Assembly (NCBI GenBank): GCA_018266915.1
Contig: JAFDZM010000015.1
Location: 1 to 47,037 of the forward strand
Length of the DNA: 47,037 bases
From: Bacteroidota bacterium
GTDB taxonomy: Bacteria; Bacteroidota; Bacteroidia; Sphingobacteriales; Sphingobacteriaceae
Direction of reading: 5' to 3'
In this document: positions 42,293 to 47,037 of the stretch, piece after piece
Layout of the letters: every line of letters starts with the position of its first letter
Numbering within the stretch: position 1 is the first letter of the stretch
The notes under the pieces: model-generated
The model's input: only the letters and a program-made list of their open reading frames with translations
Databases searched by the model: none
Told to the model about the DNA's origin: nothing
Translations under genes and position numbers: made by a program

Positions 42293-42652
42293 TTAGTTGA
42301 TAAGATCATTTACCTTATTGATGAGCTCAACCAGGTCAAAAGGTTTATTAATGATAGCATCGCAGCCGTAAGCCAGTATCTCATCCTGGTGATTAATATA
42401 TGCCGAAAAAATGATTACCGGGATGTCGTTGAATTCCGGGTGTGATTTAATCTGCTGACAAACTTCACCTCCGTTGGTTCCTGCAACGCGGTAATCCAGC
42501 AGAATCAGATCAGGCACGAATTCCCTTACAAGCGACATCACCTTATCACTTTCCGCTGTGCTTCTCACCTCAAACTTTTCGTATGACAATGTCTCCTGAA
42601 CTACGTCGAGGATATCCTGGTTGTCATCTAAAACAAGTACACGTTTTAACAT
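42293..42652 (-). CDS. Single-domain response regulator (receiver only), copy B
   Basis: A 119-residue CheY-like receiver: MLKRVLVLDDNQDILDVVQETL (acidic pair near 9-10), acceptor Asp in DLILLDYRVAGTNGG, Ser site in IPVIIFSAYINHQ and lysine in IINKPFDLVELINKV. As with copy A there is no output domain. The two receivers share the pattern VxDDNxDILxxV and KPFDxxELIxKV, indicating an old duplication. A 218-base AT-rich gap with no recognisable feature separates it from the BamA-type gene upstream. Confidence 0.9.
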   Translation of the reverse strand: MLKRVLVLDDNQDILDVVQETLSYEKFEVRSTAESDKVMSLVREFVPDLILLDYRVAGTNGGEVCQQIKSHPEFNDIPVIIFSAYINHQDEILAYGCDAIINKPFDLVELINKVNDLIN

Positions 42653-42870
42653 TTGCTTTTTTTAGATAAAGTTTAACGTCGAAAAGAGATTACTGGGGTC
42701 TTGTGAAAAAGCTCGGTTATGAGCAAATGCTTGGGCTAAAAATCTAATCGAACTATAACTTTCAAATATAATATTTTTTTGTTTATGTAAAATATGTTTG
42801 GTGTATTAAAATGATCTTTATTGTAACATTAGCTTTACATATGTGCAATAATACCTATAAATAATATTAC

Positions 42871-44079
42871 TTAAAATGCTTCGCCAAGACCCAGGATTAT
42901 AGCCGAATAACCCTGGCTGATGCCATAATCAACAGCAATATTGGTGTTTGATTTTTTATTGAATTTAATGCGCAAACCTGTGCCGCCTGCAGGCCGCCAG
43001 TACGTGAACCTGTTTGTAGCAGGCTCGGATACGGAATTGACATTTGCGAAAACAACAAAGCCCAGCAAACCATTCTCCAGAATGTCTCTTCTGTATTCAG
43101 TCTCGAAATAGACCAGGCTTTTACCGCGGTAACGGTTTTGCTCTATTCCACGTCCAGAGCGCTGGTAGGGGTCCCAGCCAATACTTGGGAGGTTGAGATA
43201 GGGGATGCCATTCCCAAAAGTTTTCCAGTAGTAAGTCCAAAAGGCCAGTACATTGTGCTCGTTGGTATGAGTAAGCGAAATATATTTCCGCATGTCTATA
43301 TAAATAGATTGCCAGTCGGCATCGCTGCCAAATGCATGGGCGTTTACACGGTATACAATGCTGGTATATGCGCCCGGCAAAGGATTGAACTGGTTGTTCC
43401 GGCTATCGTAAAGCAAGTTTGCTGTAATGCCAGACGAATAAGAGGTTTGCTCTGATGACGTGCCATAAGGATATTTGGTAAACTTTTGAAGCGCACCAGG
43501 GTTATCGGTCTCGATATCCATATAAATATCCATATTGTAACCAACCCCCGCATATAAATAGGATGTGATACGTTTTAAAGCGCTCTGGTAAAAACGGAAA
43601 TAGTTATAGTTTACCACGAATTTGTTAAACTCCGGTGTGCCGCCGCCCAGCCCCCAGGTGTTTTGAGGGTATACCAGGAAACGCGTATCACCCTGGATGG
43701 TCCAGCTGTTGTCCTTAAGCCATAAATTAGAACGGAAAGGGAATCCGTACCGGCCCCTGAAATTAAAATAAGGCGAAAAAGTTACGGTTGACAAATAGGT
43801 AGTACTACGCTCACCCAGGTAAAAGCCTGCTGTGGTGGCGGTAAATATGGCCCTGCCGCCACCCGGCACAGCAGACGATAATGGCAGGATAGAGAAATAT
43901 AACGATCTGTCCTTTTTGCTTGTATCAATCTTGTTTTCAATATGGAAAAGTGATTTTCCTATATCGATGAGATCTTTTTTCCCTGTTGTGTCTATCTGCT
44001 TACTATGATCGATAGCTTTTTGGGCCCATAATGAATAGGGAGTAAGAACCGAGAAAAGTAAAAGCAGACCTTTATACAT
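42871..44079 (-). CDS. BamA/TamA-type outer-membrane surface-antigen barrel without POTRA domains
   Basis: A 402-residue protein with signal peptide (1-19, SLWAQ). A short linker is followed by a C-terminal 16-strand barrel of the surface-antigen (Bac_surface_Ag) type with GRAIFTATTAGFYLGERSTTY, LLYDSRNNQFNPLPGAYTSI and GGTGLRIKFNKKS. The terminal residue is phenylalanine (LGLGEAF). The N-terminal part is too short for the usual POTRA repeats. Related lone barrels occur widely in Bacteroidota with unknown roles, some acting as phospholipase or transport partners. Single gene. Confidence 0.82.
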   Translation of the reverse strand: MYKGLLLLFSVLTPYSLWAQKAIDHSKQIDTTGKKDLIDIGKSLFHIENKIDTSKKDRSLYFSILPLSSAVPGGGRAIFTATTAGFYLGERSTTYLSTVTFSPYFNFRGRYGFPFRSNLWLKDNSWTIQGDTRFLVYPQNTWGLGGGTPEFNKFVVNYNYFRFYQSALKRITSYLYAGVGYNMDIYMDIETDNPGALQKFTKYPYGTSSEQTSYSSGITANLLYDSRNNQFNPLPGAYTSIVYRVNAHAFGSDADWQSIYIDMRKYISLTHTNEHNVLAFWTYYWKTFGNGIPYLNLPSIGWDPYQRSGRGIEQNRYRGKSLVYFETEYRRDILENGLLGFVVFANVNSVSEPATNRFTYWRPAGGTGLRIKFNKKSNTNIAVDYGISQGYSAIILGLGEAF

Positions 44080-44154
44080 TGTTCTTTAAGGACACAAATT
44101 GGCAAATTGTTTGTGTCATGAGAACACTATAACGCGAAAGAATGCAAAATCACA

Positions 44155-44961
44155 TCAGGATTGAAAGAAAAAGAATACGGCTGCCGAAAACTGGTTGTTT
44201 TTTGATGCGGTATTATGATCACCGGGAACGTAAGAAACCCTTGAGCCCGGAATCATTCTTTGCAGGCCAATTTCAGAACCATTCTCTTTGTCATCACTTC
44301 CGCGGATGATGAGTACTGGTTTAGTGATTTTGGACAGTTCCGCGCGACTTGTTGTTGGCTGATGTTTTTGCTGCATGGCAAGAGCCGGTATATCAAAACC
44401 CTCAGAATGGATATACTTCATCATATCATCAAACTCATGGAAATTTTTGCTACCCATTAAAGTAGCGTAAGCACGTAGCCTTCGTGGCCACTGCGGGTCT
44501 GTAAAACCATCGCCCATACCGCCCATTACAGTTTTATTAACCCGGTTATCCAACACCAGCAGCCGTGATGCAATGATCGATCCGCGGGAATAGCCCACCA
44601 CATTATACTTGGCGACATTTAAACTGGTCATCAAACCCATAATGTCTTTTGCTTCGGCATCGTTACTATAAGCCTCGTCAGTATGTGGTTTGTCAGATTG
44701 GCCGTTGCCGCGCAGATCCAGTATAATTACTTTGTAGCCGCCTTTGATCAGGTTGTTATAAACAATGCTCTTTTTCCATCCTTCACCGGTTCCGCAAAAG
44801 CCATGAATAAGCACCACTGGATACCCGGTTCCTTTTACTTCGTAGTAAATTTTGGTACCATCAAAAGAGGTGAAGAACTGCCCGGCATCAGTCGTTTGAG
44901 CGAATGAATTCAGGCTAAAAAAAGAGACCAGTATGATCAGCCACAAATAGGTTTTCTTCAT
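44155..44961 (-). CDS. Exported alpha/beta hydrolase
   Basis: About 268 residues from the ATG at 44961 (MKKTYLWLIILVSFFSLNSFAQ, a signal peptide). The oxyanion loop is VVLIHGFCGTGEGW, the nucleophile elbow VVGYSRGSIIAS, and the catalytic His in VPGDHNTAS; an acidic residue sits in RGSDDKENG. A lipase, esterase or lactonase role cannot be distinguished from sequence. The C-terminus (FSAAVFFFFQS) is unusually phenylalanine-rich. No co-transcribed partner; the gap to the BamA-type gene is 75 bases. Confidence 0.86.
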   Translation of the reverse strand: MKKTYLWLIILVSFFSLNSFAQTTDAGQFFTSFDGTKIYYEVKGTGYPVVLIHGFCGTGEGWKKSIVYNNLIKGGYKVIILDLRGNGQSDKPHTDEAYSNDAEAKDIMGLMTSLNVAKYNVVGYSRGSIIASRLLVLDNRVNKTVMGGMGDGFTDPQWPRRLRAYATLMGSKNFHEFDDMMKYIHSEGFDIPALAMQQKHQPTTSRAELSKITKPVLIIRGSDDKENGSEIGLQRMIPGSRVSYVPGDHNTASKNNQFSAAVFFFFQS

Positions 44962-45040
44962 AGTTGTGATAATTGACGCCAATCTAATTATTATACTTTA
45001 TATTTTTAAATAAAAACTTCTTCGTTTAAAAGCGATTTAT

Positions 45041-45048
45041 TATATTTG
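45041..45048 (+). promoter_or_regulatory. Candidate -7 element for the CBS gene
   Basis: TATATTTG fits TAnnTTTG and lies 35 bases before the ATG at 45084. I see no good TTTG at the expected 19-21 base spacing, so this is a partial match. Confidence 0.35.
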
Positions 45049-45083
45049 GGTATAAGCCGTTTTCTCCACTAAATCTGTAAGTT

Positions 45084-45515
45084 ATGAAAAAAGTTTCCAA
45101 TATCCTTGCCCGTAAGGGCGCCGCTGTTGTCACTATTGATGCATCAACTTCCGTCTTAGACGCACTGAGATTGATGGACGACCGCAACATCGGATCGGTG
45201 GTAGTTACCGACGAAAATGGCAAATACCAGGGCCTGCTTACTGAACGCGATTACGCCAGAAAAGTTATACTAAAAGGCAAATCATCTGATGAAACTTATG
45301 TTCGCGAGATCATGACGACCGACTTGCCGCACATTATACCTGATAATTCGGTTGAAACCTGTATGCACATCATGAGTGAGAATAATATCCGCTATCTGCC
45401 GGTTTTTAAAGGCGATCAACTGTGTGGGATCATTTCTATTAATGACCTGGTTACCGAGACCATCCTCTCGCATGAAGAGACGATAGAGCAATTGAGGAGC
45501 TATATTCAGTCCTGA
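45084..45515 (+). CDS. CBS-pair protein
   Basis: A 143-residue cytoplasmic protein made only of two CBS domains (about 8-62 and 73-130): SVLDALRLMDDRNIGSVVVTDENGKYQGLLTERDYARK and SVETCMHIMSENNIRYLPVFKGDQLCGIISINDLV. A CBS pair forms a Bateman module that binds adenine nucleotides or SAM and usually regulates a fused or partner protein. No partner is encoded beside it. Its stop is 2 bases from the convergent small acidic gene. Confidence 0.92.
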   Translation: MKKVSNILARKGAAVVTIDASTSVLDALRLMDDRNIGSVVVTDENGKYQGLLTERDYARKVILKGKSSDETYVREIMTTDLPHIIPDNSVETCMHIMSENNIRYLPVFKGDQLCGIISINDLVTETILSHEETIEQLRSYIQS

Positions 45516-45517
45516 TT

Positions 45518-45793
45518 TCAGGAAATAATATGCGGGGTATGCCCCGGACTGTCGCTTTTACTATTGACAGGCACTTCCACTTGCTTTAGCCGGATATTTG
45601 TATCAGTCGGGAAACTTAGTTTGACCGCTTCACGAACTTTTTGTAATTCATCAGGCAGGTCTTTGTCACTGTAACTTCTGCCGCTGAATAAGAGTTTTTC
45701 ATTGTCCTTGTTATCAACCAGATCAAAGCCATTCCCATTCCACAAGTAATCCTGGTCATCTTCGGCTTGGTATATAATGTTGTAATCTGCCAT
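45518..45793 (-). CDS. Small unrecognised acidic protein
   Basis: A 91-residue protein, MADYNIIYQAEDDQDYLWN at the start and SDSPGHTPHIIS at the end. It is hydrophilic and has an acidic N-terminal half with repeated D/N/Y, and no signal peptide, membrane segment or cysteine pair. I do not recognise a family. ATG and codon use look normal. It is convergent with the CBS gene. Confidence 0.6.
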   Translation of the reverse strand: MADYNIIYQAEDDQDYLWNGNGFDLVDNKDNEKLLFSGRSYSDKDLPDELQKVREAVKLSFPTDTNIRLKQVEVPVNSKSDSPGHTPHIIS

Positions 45794-45922
45794 AATTTTT
45801 ATTAGCTATTTCCCGCTCTAAATCAAGTAGTTTTGGGATAAGGCTGTTCTAAAAACAACATCAGGATAATATTTTGGTTTTTTTCCATGTAAATTAGCAG
45901 ATACCAATTATAATTTTCTGCA

Positions 45923-46966
45923 ATGGATTTCTTAAAAGCAATTTGGAATGAGTTTCTTGGTTTCTGGGGTTTTGGTAACCTGATAGATATATTAAAATCA
46001 GGTAAATATGATGAGTTGCTCACCTGGCATGGTATTACTTCTGCATTAGGTCCGCTTATCCCCCTTTTGTTGCTTATCGAGATCATCCGCGGGGCATTCT
46101 ATAAGCGGTTTAAAGTGATCGACTATAAATTATCGTTTTTCACTTACGTGTTCAATGCCTTTGTTGGTCGGGTAATATCTTTTGCGATGGTTGGGCTGTG
46201 TATTGGCTTCTTCGGAAAATATGCCATCCTGAAAACTACTTTCACCTGGTACTGGTTTATATACGGTTATGTAATTTGGGAACTGGCGCACTTTGTTTAT
46301 CACTTCCTGGCACATAAGGTAAGGATATTGTGGTGCTTGCATTCAACGCACCATGCACCCACTTCAATGAACTTATCTGTTACCTATGCTCATTTCTTTT
46401 TGGAAGGGCCTTATGCAGATGTAATACGCACCACCATTTGTATTTTGCTTGGCGTAAACCCTGCTATGCTTTTTGTAATCATGTTTATTGATGGTACCTG
46501 GGGAGCATTTATCCATATTGGTGAGAATTTAGTAAATGATGCCCGGTTTGGCTTTTTAGGCAGGATGATCCTAACTCCGTCCTTCCACCGCGTGCATCAT
46601 GCCCGCAACCCGCTTTACATGGATACAAATTTTTGCAACCTGCTGAATATTTGGGATAGGGTGTTCCATACCTATCAACCAGAAGACCGCCAAATACCTA
46701 TTGAATATGGTATCACCCGGCCAATGAAGAAGAATAGTTTCCTCGATGCCTATTTCGGCGAGATCGTGTTGTTGGCAAAAGATGTGGCAAAAGCTCCGGG
46801 CATCAAAAACAAGTTTCTGTATATCATCATGCCTCCCGGCTGGAGCCATACCGGAGATCATAAAATGTCGAGCATAGTGCGGAAGAAGTATTTTGAGGAG
46901 ATTAATCATCACTCAACAGATACAGTAGGACAGCTAGTGCCGGAACAAGAAATAACTGTTAAATAG
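45923..46966 (+). CDS. Fatty acid hydroxylase/sterol desaturase family membrane protein
   Basis: A 347-residue protein with about five hydrophobic segments and the family's di-iron histidine boxes: HFVYHFLAH (HxxxH), HSTHH (HxxHH) and HRVHHARN (HxxHH). Such enzymes hydroxylate or desaturate lipids in the membrane using a di-iron centre and O2. Bacteroidota often have several, acting on fatty acids, sphingolipids or carotenoids, so the lipid is undetermined. No reductase or sphingolipid gene is nearby. A short tail after about residue 290 is soluble and basic. Confidence 0.9.
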   Translation: MDFLKAIWNEFLGFWGFGNLIDILKSGKYDELLTWHGITSALGPLIPLLLLIEIIRGAFYKRFKVIDYKLSFFTYVFNAFVGRVISFAMVGLCIGFFGKYAILKTTFTWYWFIYGYVIWELAHFVYHFLAHKVRILWCLHSTHHAPTSMNLSVTYAHFFLEGPYADVIRTTICILLGVNPAMLFVIMFIDGTWGAFIHIGENLVNDARFGFLGRMILTPSFHRVHHARNPLYMDTNFCNLLNIWDRVFHTYQPEDRQIPIEYGITRPMKKNSFLDAYFGEIVLLAKDVAKAPGIKNKFLYIIMPPGWSHTGDHKMSSIVRKKYFEEINHHSTDTVGQLVPEQEITVK

Positions 46967-47037
46967 CTTATATTTTTCTCATGTCATTGCTGTAAGGGTT
47001 TAGTAATTCGCAGACAGAATAGCGGGTTATTTTTTGT

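Noticed and set aside
42653..42870. Possible small RNA or gene in the AT-rich gap before the second receiver
   Set aside because: No ORF, promoter match or hairpin-plus-T-run was found.

Overview
The window looks like chromosomal core sequence from a Bacteroidota species of the family Sphingobacteriaceae, with Mucilaginibacter or Pedobacter relatives most likely. The grounds are promoters of the Bacteroidota type (TTTG-N19-TAnnTTTG, clearest upstream of the pyrophosphatase gene), HU-CCDC81/SPOR and outer-membrane barrel proteins typical of that phylum, and many intergenic palindromic repeats of a kind common in these genomes. The genus is inferred from general resemblance, not from a search. 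I see no rRNA, tRNA, CRISPR array, transposase or phage gene. About 49 protein genes fill the window. The only gene-free stretch above 300 bases (5325-5648) holds a terminator, a palindromic repeat and a promoter.

Layout. 0.1-7.2 kb: a PBP4-type D,D-carboxypeptidase and an amino acid permease (minus strand), then a membrane-bound pyrophosphatase and a second permease (plus). 7.3-10.6 kb: two histidine kinases, one carrying an N-terminal receiver, in one operon. 10.8-15.8 kb: a MarC-type membrane protein, a lipoprotein, and an overlapping guaA / binding-protein-like lipoprotein / RNA methyltransferase operon. 16-19.7 kb: assorted single genes (TolB-like propeller, VOC protein, GNAT, PHB-depolymerase-like esterase, outer-membrane barrel). 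19.8-21.8 kb: an alkylation-damage cluster in which the parts of Ada are split over separate genes and joined by a 2OG-Fe(II) oxygenase. 21.8-29.5 kb: class II cyclic nucleotide phosphodiesterase, a CxxC mini-protein, an AI-2E family permease, a nucleoside phosphorylase, a 57-residue basic protein, two oxidoreductases and folC.

29.5-38.4 kb is the most coherent block: one minus-strand series encoding a 1039-residue TPR protein, a plug-less outer-membrane barrel with a TonB-box-like segment, an HU-CCDC81/SPOR inner-membrane protein, ExbB/TolQ, ExbD/TolR and TonB. It is followed by a four-helix-bundle (S23) gene bracketed by 28-base inverted repeats, and then folC. I read the first six as an envelope-spanning, proton-driven machine resembling Tol-Pal in layout. 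38.5-47 kb holds a DUF922 putative zinc protease, an ABM-type monooxygenase, a DUF2252 kinase-fold protein, two receiver-only regulators flanking a second CxxC mini-protein, a BamA-type surface barrel, an alpha/beta hydrolase, a CBS-pair protein and a fatty acid hydroxylase/sterol desaturase family protein.

Best leads: the split Ada module with an orphan Ada-type zinc domain lacking one of its four cysteines; the TPR/barrel/HU-SPOR/ExbBD/TonB block; the inverted-repeat-bounded S23 gene; and the pair of CxxC mini-proteins.
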